From the NCBI RefSeq assembly GCF_019649055.1, contig NW_026570460.1:1-64000 (forward strand): DNA of 64,000 nt, in the 5' to 3' direction. The position numbers and the translations under genes are program-made. Origin of the DNA: Paramacrobiotus metropolitanus (Eukaryota; Tardigrada; Eutardigrada; Parachela; Macrobiotidae). The notes under the pieces are model-generated. The model did not search any database and was not told where the DNA came from. It worked only from the letters and a program-made list of their open reading frames with translations. Shown here piece by piece: positions 44,347 through 58,569 of the stretch; position 1 is the stretch's first letter; every line of letters starts with the position of its first letter.

Positions 44347-45540
44347 TGCTGATGACATTTTCGAAGCTGTAACCATCGTTACTTATTGGTACACGTAAAG
44401 CGTTAAGGGATTATTGGGATTCGACAGTATTTTCGGCTTGTATAACGTAGGGCAACGTTTTATTTGGCAGCCAGATGCTACGAACCCGGCTTAACGGCCG
44501 CCATATACGATATACTGCTGTACAGTCTACTTTGAATTCGTGTTACATATACGAGCAAATGACACTTCGTTTTGAGCGGTGGACTGGGATACGCTGTTCG
44601 CTAGCTTTCCTGCCTTCATCGGCCAAAAGTGGTAACGAAGCAAAGAAATCCCAGTCTGCGATTTGGAGCTCGATTCGGTTGTGCGGAATGGACCGAAAAA
44701 TGCCACTTTTCAGAAAACAGTGAATTAGGAAGCAAAACCAAATCAGGACATATTTTGTACAGTGGTAATGGATTAAACACAGAACTCGAAATAAGTAAAG
44801 CAGTGTACTGGCAATCTGCATCGCGATCCGCGTAGGTTAATACGCAATACATGCGCACAATGTTCGCGACGATTAAATAAATTCGTGTTTGGACTTCCTT
44901 AGCGGGAACCAATTGTTCGCGGAAGACATGTAGAGTCCCCATCATCCAATTGTGTCTTCAAACAAAGGTGAGATTTTTCTGAAATAACGGGAGGTGGAGA
45001 CCGAGCCCTGGTGAGTTCTGGACTGTCTCGTAACTTACGGTTACAGTATACATATTTGTGCCGTACTTGTGTGGGATGACGCAAACGTAACTTTAACCGA
45101 GAGTGCCAATAAATTTGGGATTTAGCTTGTGAGAACCTGAAAAGCACCTAAGACCATAATTTTTGGCTTTACCGAGACTTTTCGAATTTGCAGTCTTGCC
45201 GAATCTGCACCTGGTGGGCAGGCCTCCATTCCGGCTAACCATTATCTTTCCCTGCCAGCTTTACCTATTTCGACGTCGCGCGTGTACATACGTACGAACA
45301 AACACTTATTGCGCACTCATGAAATTGAATTAAAATGGTAGTAAAAGTATAACAACCTTCCTTTCAGTCATACCTATAATATCGTTAGTAATAATCCTAA
45401 TTATTATCCGCTAGTATAATCGCTACCAAATTATATCCGCTAGTGAAACACCAAACTACTAACTTCAAGCGTAGCAACACGCACACAATGTCCAGCGCTA
45501 CGCACAAGACATAGTTAATACGCGCGTACATGAATCATCA
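44347..45540. other. Scrambled, indel-rich junction segment
   Basis: It aligns to 24034-25210 only with many small insertions, deletions and substituted patches (for example TTTGGCCCGG replaced by TTATTGGGATTCGAC). It then becomes near-identical abruptly. No gene lies here. Confidence 0.75.
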
Positions 45541-46032
45541 CTTAATTCAGCATTGTGCGTGTGTACAGTGTAACCGTTAAAACAACCTTTCAGCATTTAG
45601 AATTTTTGGGTTAACATGATGAATTTATGAAGAAGACGCATTAAGCGATTTGGCCCGGTCCATAGCACCAATTTCGGGTACATACATCCACGGGAACAGA
45701 ATGGCTGTTAGAATATTCCAAAAGGTTTAAATGCAATCAGAGGTACCAAAAGCCTCGTTATCAACCGATCGTATTATGTGAGTGGATGACCTTTTATTAG
45801 CTGTAAATCTGTAGAGCATGCTGTTAGGACCGTAAAAGGAAAGGGGATATCTGCCAGTCAGTACAAAGTACGCGGTTAAAAAATTATTCACAAAATTAAT
45901 CAACAAACACTGTACAAACAGAACGCGTATTCAATACGCATACAGGTATTAATAAACCGGGTTCGAACAGAGAATCGCTTCTTCGCGCAATATGCGTTAA
46001 CACGAAGCATGTACACTGTTCCAGCCACGGCG

Positions 46033-46478
46033 CTAGCGTGCCGCATCGTCTGCTTCCGCCCAGTCCGCGGTCATCTCCAGGAAGGCGCGCACCCGGCCCC
46101 GCGCTCCTGATAGCGCGCGCAGACGTGCAGCACTTCCGCCCGGAAGCACGCCGCCCGCTCCTGATCCTCAGCGTCCAGCCGCGCCCACGTCTCGCTGCAC
46201 TGGCGGACCAGGCGAAGCTGGCTGGGCGTTGCGCACAAGGACTCCAACTCTGGTGAATCGGCTACCTTTTTATCGTCCCGCTCGAGGAAGTGCTCCAGGT
46301 ACGGGTAAATCAACCAGCCCAACAGGGCACCGCCCACCACGCCGATAATCGTCGGGAGGTTGCAGACAATCCACAATCCACACGGGTACTGCTTCTCGGC
46401 CAGGGAGCAGAGAAATCCCAACGAACCGTTGCTGGCGGATGAAGCCATCATGGCGTATTGCAGATTTATAGAAGACAC
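46033..46478 (-). pseudogene. 148-aa membrane protein, second-unit copy of B, one-base frameshift
   Basis: It is the same as copy B except that a CCCC run (25772 region) is CCC at about 46093, shifting the last 13 codons so the frame ends ..GAGCAPSWR. The upstream 122 residues, including the membrane segment and glycine zipper, are identical. A homopolymer consensus error is as likely as a true mutation. Confidence 0.6.
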
Positions 46479-46587
46479 TAAACAACGGACGAGCGAAGCG
46501 AGACGGCGTTTTATAGATGAGATTTGAGCTCTGTGTAATCCAAAATTGTACTAGAAACTAAATGATTGCAACCGGTATTCGTTGTGT

Positions 46588-46596
46588 ATTTTTATA
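46588..46596 (-). promoter_or_regulatory. TATA box (TATAAAAAT), second-unit copy
   Basis: Identical in context to 26261-26269. Confidence 0.55.
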
Positions 46597-46609
46597 CGGC
46601 GTCAACCGC

Positions 46610-48165
46610 CTCCGGAAACGGACAAGCGTATTCTCCGCTAATGCTGTTGTTCATTTCACAGTAGCACCGATAAAAACACTAATCATTCAGCTATATAGGT
46701 AGAATTAAGAGGTAGGTATATAGGTAGTTTCTTCGTTAGAATTCTTAAAGGCTGCCAACTGTTTTTATGGATTCACGCCAAAGTGATTCCAGTACAGCGT
46801 AACGTATACTCGTAATTTCCAGTTTATTCGTGCCGCAACTCGTGTCTGCACGAGCACTGCATGGTCCGTAATACTCGTAATTGTGTTGGTTAATAACCTG
46901 TTTCACAGGTGATGGGTAGCGTCAAATAATGTTAACGCGATTTCTCGCTGCAGCTTGTTTTTTCCGCATAATCGAGCGGTAAGAGTTGCCGGCCAGTATA
47001 AAGCACATAATTAAGTGCTGTAAAGCACACATAATTAAGTGCTGCGCTCATTAATCTTCAGTACTTCGATAGTCCGGCTTACTGGAAGCAATTTCGTGAC
47101 AGGATTTATAACGGAACTTACGGAAGTAACCAGTACATGGTATTAAATTCTTGCACATCCACGGAAACTCTCGATGTCGCGCATTCCCAAACATGGTGTA
47201 GCCAAAATTAAACTGCTCTCACCATCCGATCACTTTCGCTGTATATTTCGCACAACTAATCACCCGCGCAATCGAATTTTTTGAAGGTACCTAATTGGTA
47301 CTGCTTAGCATGTGACCTTTAGATAAAAGATGCGACAATTGCTAATACATTCATGAATTTCACGCGTAAAAATATTCTAAAGGCACGTAAAAAAATGCAT
47401 TAAGGTACAAGAATTTGAAATTCAAGCTTTCGTAATATTTAAGAAGTAATTTTCTGGGTTTCGTTGTAAAACCCTTTTGTACCCTGGTGAAATCTAAACA
47501 CGTGGGTGATAAAAACGAATACAAAGGTGATCGGTTATTGAGAAACTTCTAAGTACCAAATTCTTATTCTTGGAATTTGGACCGATCTTCTTCAAATTCT
47601 GCATGTAAAGGCTTATAAATATAAAACTTTTATACGGAAACGTCCTAGTATTTTTTCATAATTATTTCCAAATTTTGCTATGCATTAGTATTGCCGAAGA
47701 TTTTCGGATGAGTCATGAATGTACATTTGGCATCCAGACGTTTCTGCCTGACCGTAAATTCGTATCCGGACGGTTTTCGCCTGAGTGTAAAATTCGTTAC
47801 GGTGCTCCGTCGTCTCGGCTGTCCCGCATATACAATAATCTATTTCCCTGAATAACAACAAACATCTCGCAAAATGGTAAAAAGAGAAAACAATTACAAA
47901 TATACTCGTATACCTCTACTGTATTAATAAAACGCAATACACCGGGTGGCTGAACAAAATGGGAGTCTCACAAAAGTGACCGTAGCCCGTGAATGGAGAA
48001 TCGCTGACAAATATACATCATGGTGCGTTTGATAGATAAAATTGTCTAGTATTTGTTTTTGGTAACTAGAATTTAATTTCCTGGTTGCGGGAGGAGGTTT
48101 GTCATGTTAAGCCACCAGCACCCAAAATGTTTATCGTGTCCCAGTATTTCAGCCTTATTCCAGAC
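46610..48165. repeat. Non-coding spacer, second-unit copy
   Basis: Near-identical to 26280-27840; differences are homopolymer lengths. Confidence 0.6.
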
Positions 48166-48438
48166 CACAAACACTTTCATGTCCGGAAAAAATCGCCATT
48201 GACGGCGATGATTTTCGGGGCCGTTGGGCGTGATGGCTGAAGTCGGCAAATTGTTTTGCTCTGGATTTAAACCCATTCAAACAACATCCCTGGAAGAATT
48301 TTTGCTGACGCTGCTGGAAAGATCTCGAGAACGCAATGGGAAAAGAAAACGTGGTTATCTATCAAGACAACGCTCCGTGCCAACGTGCGACGTCAGTGCA
48401 GTCATTTTTACCGGCTGATGCACCCCCAGGTTTTGTCT
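48165..48438 (+). pseudogene. Tc1/mariner-like transposase relic, second-unit copy
   Basis: Same blocks as 27840-28113. It reads GPLGV-type sequence GGCCGTTGGGCGTGATGG where the first unit has GGCCGTTAGCGTGATGG, one of the few differences that are not a simple one-base run change. Confidence 0.5.
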
Positions 48439-49964
48439 AACGGCTCCGTCCCGCCGACACCAGTGTGTGCGATTGAATTCCAATTAATTCCACTGTTTTG
48501 CATGGTAGTCTGACTAGTCTCTTAGATATTCTTTTCTTAGTGCAAGAAGCTTTGTGCAGGCGTGGAAAACACCTTCCAATGAATTCATTCAGAACTATGG
48601 TCCCAGCAACGACGTTGAATTTCAGGATATGAGGCTACAGAAATCCCACCTGACTGAGATTAGATATGAATCAGCATTCCAGTTATTTATTGTATATGTA
48701 TGGGGAGTGTTTGTGGACGGCTGGTCCTGGGCAGCAAACTTATCATTTATGGCATCTGTACTATCTGTGGCTAAATTCTTCCCATTTTACAGTATGCTGC
48801 CCAGAAAGTGCGCTTTTCATGTTCGATTGTTCATGGAAAAAGATTACATAACGTTCGAGGAAGCCGAAGAATTACTTATCAGCAAACTCGAGGTCTTCGG
48901 AGTAACATTTTTGAACCTAACCTTTACTCTATGGATCATTGGTTACCTTGTGCGTTTAACAACGTTCAACTGGATAGCATCCCTTGCCATGGTTTTATTC
49001 GACATTCTGGTGATTTTTATTTTCCTAGTCTTCTCTTACCGGCGCTTACGCAAATATTCCTCGTCCAACTTATCTCATTTAAACGGTAAACTTAGTGACA
49101 GTGTAATTGCCTGTTGTTCGGAGTTCTTTCTAACGGTGCTCCACTTTTTGCCGGCACCATTTGTGGGGATTCTGAGCCGACGTGGGACAATGCTTATATT
49201 GATCATAATACTCATTAATTGTGTCATAGCCCTTTTTATTGAATTTTTCGACTGGACTATACCCGTGTATTGTGTAGCGTTATCATCAGAAACCATGGAA
49301 CGGATGCAATTGGTGCCGTTACTGTCGAAATGGTTTTATTTTTTAGCTGTTTTATTGCCGCATCTGTTTTAATGGTAGCAGCATTAGATTGGGTGTCCTG
49401 GCTTTCCTGGGTATCGCTTATTCACTATTATTACGCCAACAATCATTTACCTGGCACTGCAGGCACTAATCCCTGGAAATCGTCGCATCGAAAAAAGTGT
49501 TCAAAATGCTTAGGTAAGGACTAACTGACCAGAGCGAAGCAAAAGTTTCAGAAATTCAGCGTTGTTGGTATATTTGCCTTAGAGAACTTGACAGAACGTC
49601 GTCAAAGAACCAGTGCTATCATTAAAACTTTAATTTCTTTCCCAACACCCGTATAATCCACTAAAATCCCAGAAGCTCTTCTCCCGGAGCAATCTTGTTC
49701 CCTGCAGATGGGAGATGTATGGTAGAAAATGTGTGTGACACCGCGGTATTACGCCTATGACAACTAGGGGCCGAACATTCGCCGCCGGGTAATCTCGCCA
49801 AGCGACGTTTCGCGGGGCATTTAGTCGGCAGTGTATCCCTCGCGAGACAATTCATCGGGAGGCCGTTTGGATGTCGAGACATTCAGCCACGAGGCCGTCT
49901 CGACTGAGAGACCTTTGTTTCATGGGACAAATTTTATTAGGATTATTAGTATTGCCGCCGTTTA

Positions 49965-50460
49965 CAGATCGACAGTTTGCTGACCGCCATCTTGCTGACC
50001 GACGACTAGCTGACAACCTTTGCTGATCTATAAAACGTTTATGCGACAATTTGTTGAAGCGACACCATGACGATCAACAGCTTGCTGAACGACGTTTTGC
50101 TGATACGAAATTTTGCTGAACACCGACACTTTGCTGACGAACTTTTGATGTCCAACAAAATATCTTCCCGAAACCCTGTACGAACCCAGGAAACCTACGA
50201 AGTCCTAAGAAAACATTAGAAACCTAGAAAAACCAAATAAAACCTAGAAACCTTAAAACCTAAGAAAACGCGGCCAATGTTACAAAACTGCAAAGCAAAA
50301 CGAACATTAAGACGTAATAAAACAAGAACAAAACTAAAAACCTCACAAAAGTACTCAGGAAACTAGGAAATCCCACAACCTGATCGATAAGCAACCTGCC
50401 GATCAACAAAAGAGTTTCCGCAAAGCGTCGGGCAGCGGAACTGGATGTCAGTAAACTGAC
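49965..50460. repeat. Intronic TTGCTGACCGAC hairpin, second-unit copy
   Basis: Same as 29645-30140. Confidence 0.6.
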
Positions 50461-50472
50461 GTGCTACCATTA

Positions 50473-51464
50473 AGTAAACAGTTGTCGTGCAATATAATTG
50501 AATAAAATAAAGACGTGTGCGGTGGAAATAATGCACTTCCCGGACCACGACCAGTCGGAGGAATAGAGCGACTCTTAATCTCAACTTCTTATGTATTTCA
50601 TGGAGCGAAAGGTTAAGGATGTTGATGTACAAGTATGAGATGATATGCAAGGATGAAGAAGAGGATCCGGAACCCGAAAGCCTGCTGAAAGAGAAGACAC
50701 GAAAGGAAACACAAGGGATGCGTGAAGTTATACGTTACCTGTCCGACGCTAGATGGTAGCTGAAGCGTATGAGTATGACAAATCCATCAACCTGGCGCTA
50801 CAGGGCATGAAGATCGAAGGGACCGAAAGGTCACGGCAAACAAGTGGGATCAAGTGGGTAGCCTGTTACGTCACGAGACTATCCGAAGATGATAATGCAC
50901 GTCGACGAAGTAGAGGAATGACCCTGACAATAGGTGAAAGGTCACCCAGAGGTCAGTTTGAACAGCCTCACTTGGAAAGAGAAGACCAGAGCAAAAGCCT
51001 GAAGTTAATCAGATCGAGTAACAAGACTCTACTTTTGTTGGGATTACAACTCTTGACATTTGTGTGGGCGACGAGCGCCTTATATAGCCCTGGGCACTCG
51101 CAGGTGCTGGCTCTTCGTACGCGCAGGTACGGGTCTGAGAACAATAGGGATTTAGAATCTAACCAATAAGAGACATCTGTGGACACGTGGACTAATCACA
51201 CCGCTGCACAACTACACGTGGACTAATGAGAACATGAGGTCAACTAATACACTAGAACAATAGGTTGAGCTACGTCATCGAAGCGCGGTCACGTCGAAAT
51301 GGCAAGTCGCGGTCAAAGTTCTCTGCTGGGGATTTCTGAGAAGTCGAAACTGAGACTCGGGGTCATGACTCGAGAAGAAGCTGTAGTAAAGCCTAAGCCG
51401 TATCGTCAAGGGTAGAAGTAGTAGAAGTAGTACCGATGTGTACTAAGGCACGCCAGTACGTCAC
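50473..51464. mobile_element. About 1-kb insertion, second-unit copy
   Basis: Same as 30149-31142. Here one C fewer at about 50931 makes a continuous 138-codon frame (50753-51169), which the first unit interrupts. No known domain was recognised. Confidence 0.45.
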
Positions 51465-53131
51465 AGTCCAAAGGAAGCTACCCGCATGGCCGCTTGGATG
51501 GCTACCATGCAAGTAGCTTCTTTGACTGTTTTACTGTAGCCGGCAAATCGCTTCTGCCGTTTTACTTTGGCCGCAGTTCATTTTGGCAGACTCTTATTTT
51601 GGTCTAGTTTAGGCAAGAAAACCTTACTTTCGATGTAACTACGTTGCGATTGTTCCATAATCTTTCAAATAAACTAAGAATGGTCAAAGGATCGATTAGG
51701 CAGCCATTGTATTTGCTGCATTCCACCGGCTGGAGCCTAGCATTGTGGCCCAACATGGTCCTTGTTTCCTCATCAATATAACATACGCCCGATTTTAGCC
51801 TTATACGAGTTTTTCGGTTATTGCAGCTTTCAGGGAACGATACTGTAATTACCGGCCATGCTGGTTATGCGAATGGACGTGGTGTGACATGCACGAGCAG
51901 CTATGCAGGGATAAACTAACGGGGAACTGTTCCACTGGAGACCAGATTTCCACAGAAACAGAGGAGCGGAAGTTCATTCACAATGCCTTAAACGTTCCGT
52001 TTTTGGAAGAAAAACAAGACAATGAGAAATCGCAACAAGTGCTTCGGTTATTAGCGGCCATATACCTTAAGGACGGTAATGGAGATTTTCTCTTGTGCAG
52101 TTCTCACTTGGGTGACTTGAAAAAAATTACAGCAGAAGAACCAATTTGTTGTGGCGATATCGTGCTGGCCGGTGTTGGAATACGGATTGTAACGTCTGAT
52201 GGGAAACGAGAAATTGAGTTATTTTCATCTGGAAATACCTTCAGAATTAATGCGGACATCCTGAATGTTTCCATGCACACATTCCTTAGAGAACTGTATT
52301 CGGAGAACTTTCTGAACGCAAAACTGGCTTATCAGTTGTTTTACAAGTCCAAATTTTATGATCTCGGTGTCAGGGATGGGAATGACCAGGATGATTACTG
52401 GAGGCAAGTCAAAACCATTAAAAAAGAACATTCTTCTTGTGGAGAACAGTGCGCTCTAAGAAACGTTTCCTGAATAAGAACGGAATCAGAGGCGTTCCGC
52501 TGAAACCAAACAGAAAAGACAACCCGCATATTATGATCAAGCTGGACCATTCAGCCGCAAGTGAGAGCACCGTGATGGACGTCGAGGAGACCAAATTTTT
52601 CGTTGATGTCACGTTGTTATCATCAAATACGGATAATCCACTTAACGTTGATCGGGAATGCCCGTCACTGTCCGAGACCTGAGCGCGTTAGCCAGCGATT
52701 TATCTGATCTGTCCTTCTTTTACTAGGACAATGCACTCGCTTTTTCGGGTACTGCTAGACCGAAGCGTAGATAAGTTACATGAAATTAAATTTACCTTAT
52801 TGCTGATGACAGAAATTTGATCTGTATTCCGTCACACCAGACGTAGGAAATTGATGTCCAGCCGTGTATTCCCGATGCTAGTACATCTGATCTGGGAATA
52901 AAGGCGACTATTACTATGTTCCACGTCATTTCCACCGATAACCGCTATTCATGCATAAAGCTATAGGTATAACCACGTTTACGGCGTCCACTGTACGGCA
53001 GTAATCATGCCTATCACACCAGAAACAAGAGATCACGTTTTGGTCATTATGCCTCAGCAGAGCGTTTCTGCGGTTATTCAGACAACATTATAAGGCTTCG
53101 TTCTGTTTTTTTTCTTCTGATTAACTCGGTC

Positions 53132-53815
53132 TTAAGGGATTTGGCCCGGTACATCGTACCAAATTCGGGTACATACACGGGACTTTTCGCTGTCGCGCAT
53201 TCCTAAACACTTTTTTGCATTGCTTTATGACATTTTGTAGCCAAAGGATTTGTATACGTAGGCACGAAATCCGTTTGCTCGCGCAACAGCCGGTTCGGGA
53301 GTTGTTAGTGAAATAAAATTCCCAAAGATTAAACGCGCGGAGGTGTACCAAAAGTCTCATTTAGAACCGCTGCTCTTCTGATTTTGCAAGAAAACGCACA
53401 TTACTATGAAGATCGTTTTGGTGCCGAACGAGCTTTCTACCATTTTTTCAAATTTTAAAATGAATTTCAAAAATTAAAAAAAATTAATTTAAAATTTGAA
53501 AAAAATGGTAGAAAGCTGGTTCGGTACCAAAACGATCTTCATAGTAATGTGCGTTTTCGTGCAAAATTTGAAGAGCATCGGTTCATACTGAGACTTTTGG
53601 TACACCTCCGCGCGTTTAAACTTTAGGAATTTTATTTCACTAATAACTCCCAAACCGGATGCTGCGCGCACAAACGGTTTTTTCGTCTATGTATACGAAT
53701 CCTTTGGCTAGAAAATCTTATAAAGCAATGCAAAAAAGTGTTTGGGAGCGCGACAGTGAAAGTTGCCGTGGATGTATACAAATTGGTGCAATGTGCCGGG
53801 CCGAATTCTCTAACT
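53132..53815. mobile_element. Foldback element, second-unit copy
   Basis: Same as 32812-33495, with small changes in the A/T centre and at the right tip. Confidence 0.75.
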
Positions 53816-55390
53816 CTACGTGTTAGTAAAAGTTGGTGACGATGGTGACAGCTTCGAAAATGTCACGAAATTATTCGAAAATCAGCATTAGAGTGTATTA
53901 CTTTCACTGCACCATTCTGGTCAGACACATCCGAGTAACGATTCTCTCGCAATGATATTGGGTTACTGAGTTTTCTGGACCCCTCACTTACAGTTACTGT
54001 CATACACTTTTGGCATACTTTACCGTTATTTTTTCGCTGACGCAAACGTAACTTTAAGCGAGCGTGCCCGATAAATTTGTTATATTGTAGAGGCTTTGAG
54101 CGGAAGCTCAAAATAAGACCGCGCTAACCATTTATACTTTCAAGGTAAATGCATAAGAAATTTTGCAGAAGTGCACAATCGGCACCTGCTGGGCAGGCCT
54201 CCATTCTTTTTGCTCGCCCTTTGCCTTCCCCCTGCCAGCTTACCTATTTCGACGTCGCACGTATTGTACATACGTATAAACTTATTGCACACTCGTAAGA
54301 AATTCAATTAAAATAGTAGTAATAACCCTTTCATTCTGTCGTATCTATATAGCGTTATGATAATCTTAATTATTATCTGCTTGCGAAGGCGCAAACTACT
54401 AACTAAGAAAGCGTAGCAACACCAGTGACCTTCATTGTCCAGTGCTACGGACACAATCGCACAGCATACCCAAGACATTCATACAAGTACGCGTACATGA
54501 ATTATCACTTTCAGCATTGTGCGTGTGTACCGTGTAACCGTTTAAAACAACGTTTCAGCATTTAGAATTTTAGGGTTAACATCAAGAATTTATGAAGAAG
54601 ATACACTAAGCGATTTGGCCCGGTACGCAGCACAAAATTCGAGTACATACGTCCACAGGAACATTCGCTGCGCGCACTCCTAAACACGCTTCTGTATTTC
54701 TATATGATATTTTGTTGCTAACGGATTTGTATATGTAGGCGTAAAACCGTTTGTGCGCGCAGCAACCGGTTCGCGAGTAATGGCTGTTAGAGTATTCCAA
54801 AAGGTTTAAATGCAATAAGATGTACCAAAAGCCTCGTTATCAACCTATCATATTATGTGAGTGGATAACCTTTTATTAGCTGCATATCTGTAGAATATGC
54901 TACATGGGACCGTAAAAGGAAAGGGGATATATGCCAGTCAGTACAAAGTACGCGGTTAAAAATATATTCACAAAATCAACAAACAATGTACAAACGCAAC
55001 GCGTATTCTATACGCATACCGGTACTTATACTAAATCGGGCTTAAACAAAGAAGCGCTTCTCTGCGCAATATGCGTTAAATCGAAGCACGTACACTAGTG
55101 AGTCGGCGATGTCCGCCTGGGGAAGCCACCGGGCGCCGTAAAACGCATTTACTGAAAAACTTAAAAGCGGTGCAGACTCATAAGTCCGGCTGCACCTGAA
55201 TTATTTTCTTACCGTGTTGAAGTGTTTTACGTCTTGAATTGTTTCTACGGTGCCATAAGATGTTAAACTTATCTGAAATTATTATTGAGAAATTTTCACT
55301 TTTTCGTTGTTGATCAAGTCAGTGACTGTTGAATTTCTTTATCGCAACAATAAGCCCTACGTCGATCTGCATAGCACTTTCCATTTTCCA

Positions 55391-56523
55391 ATGGATGAAA
55401 ATCCGGTTTCTCCTGCTTCTGCCATATCCGTAGCAACAGGTAAACTTTCAAGTTTTCTTATTCTAGAACCAGTATCTGATTTCACTTCCATCATTCATTC
55501 ATAATTTAAATTTTAGAATCAGCTGCTACAGAGAAGAAGTGTCGAACGCGCAAAAAATCCGCCAAACAGCAGTCAAGTGATTTGCAGCTTCTCCGTGCCA
55601 CAGCAGACTTGAAGCCATTTTGGCTCCTGCATGTGCAAAGCAGGAAATTTGGAAGAAAATTGCCGATCAGATCAGCACATTGGGCACAGCGAGGACCAAC
55701 AAATATTGTCGCGAGCGAGTGAATACGCTACTGGCTAAATATCGCGCCAAAAAGACGCCCGCAATCGATACCACAGGTGATGAACAGCAACCGGAATCAA
55801 CAAAAACAGAGCTACTTTTGGAGTCAGTCTCCGCAGCAGAGGAAGAGTCAAAGACTATGACCGAAACTCAAAACGTGAAGGAATCTCATAATGCGAAGTT
55901 GATCGAAATACTGGAAGAAAGCACTAAGGAGAAACTGTCTAAGAAACCCCCCAGAAAGATGGATAAAAGCGACACGGAGTGGTGCACGGACGATGGTAAT
56001 AAATCTTAATGTTGTACTCGTATGTAAAAAATTTTGTAGCTCTGCGTTACTTTGACAAAGAATACACGTTTGCGCACTGACTACATGGTCAAGTAATTAG
56101 TTACTAATAATACTTGAAATAATTTGCAGAAGCAGCTCGCATTCGGCACGAAGAAGAGAATCCCGAAATGTATACAGCCACTGGCACGCCATTGAAGAAA
56201 AAACTGAAACGGAACTACAGATCACCATTCAAGAGCCGCATCGGAGCTTCTGCTCGTAGAAACCGCGAAGATCTGTTTCGCGAAAAATTTCGTGCGGAAG
56301 CTGCGGCGCGTAAGGAAGAACTGCAAGATCGGCGCGAACAGAGATTTCGAGCGGGAGGAAAGAGAAAGACAGACAACTGGAGCGTGAAAAACACGACAAG
56401 AAAATAGATTTAGAGCTTAAAAAATCTGAGCAGGATTCGAACTCCAGGGATCAACAGTTCCAGTTGATGCGGGAAATGATGCAGATGATGGCAAAAAAGC
56501 GATTTTTGTTGTTAAAAACCTGA
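55391..56523 (+). pseudogene. Harbinger Myb/SANT-like gene, second-unit copy, frameshifted
   Basis: The exons correspond to 55391-55439, 55517-55995 and 56130-56523. One T is lost near 55618 (upstream of APACAKQEIWKK) and two AG losses in exon 3 (near 56343 and 56365) disturb the coiled-coil frame. Splice borders are unchanged. The first-unit copy is intact. Confidence 0.6.
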
Positions 56524-56740
56524 TTTTTTTTGTTTAACTTTTAGTTCAACTGTTCGTATTTTTTTGTATCAATTTACCGCAGTAAATTTGGCAAAAATAT
56601 CAGACAAATTTACATTTGAGCAATTCGATAATCAAATAGCAAACGCCATTTCTGAAGATTTTATTCACAAAAAAGTGCAATACGATTATACGAGTACTAA
56701 AACACAACAGCAGCAAAAATATGGAATCGAGACATCGCAG

Positions 56741-57808
56741 TTATTGCCGTTTAAAATAATCTTCTAATAATGGTGGCTGACAACCAAAATAATCAGTTGT
56801 TTGACTTCCATACAAACATGTATGCGCGTTCGTTAAGATAACAGCAACGGGCACATATTTACCGGGATGTATGAGAAACACTTTCATGTTATCCCGATCA
56901 GTAATAAAACAAAAATTTTGCTTTACTTTTTTGAAGCCCCACTCAACACAAATCCGCAAAGGTTTCATTTCATCATTAATACGGGCTTGCCAGGATCCGG
57001 TCACCGTGTTTTTATACACATACGGCATCACAAATAAACTTTTGGCCTACGTGCTGTCAGCATAAATCATTAGACGCTTTTCAAGAGGTACACCAAACTT
57101 CTCGTTCAATTTCTTTACTCAATCACCAAGTAGACTCCTCCTGAACATTGTGCTGTCATGCAACTTTCCTACGCATGGACCGTCAAATTGCAAGATCAGT
57201 CCATTGGGTGCCACAAGAGATTGGTATTTTACAGCATGGTACTTCTTATAGGAATAAAATTATCGTTGAATTTCGTCCCGTCCTGAGGGACGGCAGACCT
57301 CAATCAAAGTTCCATCCATATAGCCACTGCAGTTATCAAACAACCACCCTTTCTCAACATTTTTTGCACACAAATGCATGAAGAAATCTTCGGTTAAAAA
57401 GGGAGCGTAAAGGTTTGTTAAGAACCGATGCACAAAATTGTCGTAAATATGATCGACACACCAAGAAAAAATGCGACCAATAATACTGTCAGGTTTTCCA
57501 AACATGATACTCATTTCGTACAGTCTGCCCTTCAACGCCAGACGTCTCAGAAGAATGCACAGACTTTCAATTCCACTCACAGTGCAACCATTATCTACCC
57601 GAATCACATCGGGAATGCATAAAACCTTCTGAAGACGATACAGGTTACGATACGCTTACGGAAAACCGAAAGTTTGAAAGAGATTCTTCATCACTGTAGT
57701 AATTCAGGCTGAAACGCTTTCGATTATCTGTGCGTCGACGAGATAAAACAAAAACTTTTCATCGTCAACGCCACCCAGTAAATACAGATCTTCAATGAAT
57801 TTATTCAT
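56741..57808 (-). pseudogene. Harbinger DDE transposase, second-unit copy
   Basis: Same blocks as 36432-37501. The frame is continuous through the catalytic Glu region here (MPYVYKNTVTG to LEDYFKRQ), where the first unit is shifted. The upstream stops near 57258 and 57143 are shared with the first unit. Confidence 0.7.
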
Positions 57809-58021
57809 TTTTATAAAAAAACAAATAGAACTTAATCTAACTAATCAAATCAGTAATCACGGCAATCCTACGCTGTTAAATAAGTTCGGCTTCCTGCGCA
57901 TGCTCAAATTTTGTGGGCGCGCACGGTCGACCGGATTTATTGCTAAATGCGTTTTACGGCGCCCGGTGGCTTCCCCAGGCGGACATCGCCGACTCACTAC
58001 TGTTCCAGACCCACCGCGGCG

Positions 58022-58434
58022 CTATCGTGCCGCATCGGCCGCTTCCGCCCAGTCCGCGGTCATCTCCAGGAAGGCGCGCACCGCGGTCCCGCTTTCCCGA
58101 TAGCGCGCGCAGACGTGCAGCACTTCCGGCCGGAAGCGCGCTGCCCGCTCCCTATCCTCCGCGTCCAGACGCGTCCACGTCTCGCTGCACTGGCGGACCA
58201 GGCCAGCTTGGCTGGGCGATGCGCTAAAAAGCTCCAGCTCTGGCGAATCTGACACCTGTTTATCGCAACCGTCGAGGAAGTGCTCCAGGTACGGGTAGAG
58301 GAACCATCCCAGCAGGGCACCGCCCACCACGCCGATAATCGTCGGGAGGTTGCAGACAATCCACACGGGTACTGGTTCTCGGCCAGGGAGCAGAGAAAGC
58401 CCAACGAACCGTTACTGGCGGATGAAACCACCAT
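58022..58434 (-). pseudogene. 148-aa membrane protein, second-unit copy of C
   Basis: Identical to 37715-38127, including the 7-base deletion. The TATA box is at 58570-58578. Confidence 0.6.
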
Positions 58435-58569
58435 GGCGTTTGCGGATTTATAAAAAGTACTTAACAGGAAACGAGCGAAGCGAGCCGGCGTTTTATAGAT
58501 GAGATTTGAGACGTTTGGAATCAAAAACTGTACTAGCAACCGAATGACTGCAACCCGTACTCGTTGCGT

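Larger units (their letters stand above)
48541..52683 (+). pseudogene. XK-related-like gene, second-unit copy of B, two frameshifts
   Basis: Exon 2 (48541-49513) loses one T in a run near 49353, so the frame ends at ..FYFLAVLLPHLF in place of the last segment. Exon 3 (51827-52683) loses one C near 52471 (ccc to cc), breaking it after RNVS. Splice borders are unchanged. The first coding exon is missing as in the first unit. All breaks are homopolymer indels, so the intact copy B is probably the better consensus. Confidence 0.55.
55097..57998. mobile_element. PIF/Harbinger DNA transposon, second-unit copy
   Basis: It has the same terminal repeats and ACT duplication (55094-55096, 57999-58001). 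Its length is 2902 bp against 2909; the seven-base difference comes from short indels. It was duplicated with the unit and not by transposition, since both flanks match. Confidence 0.85.
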
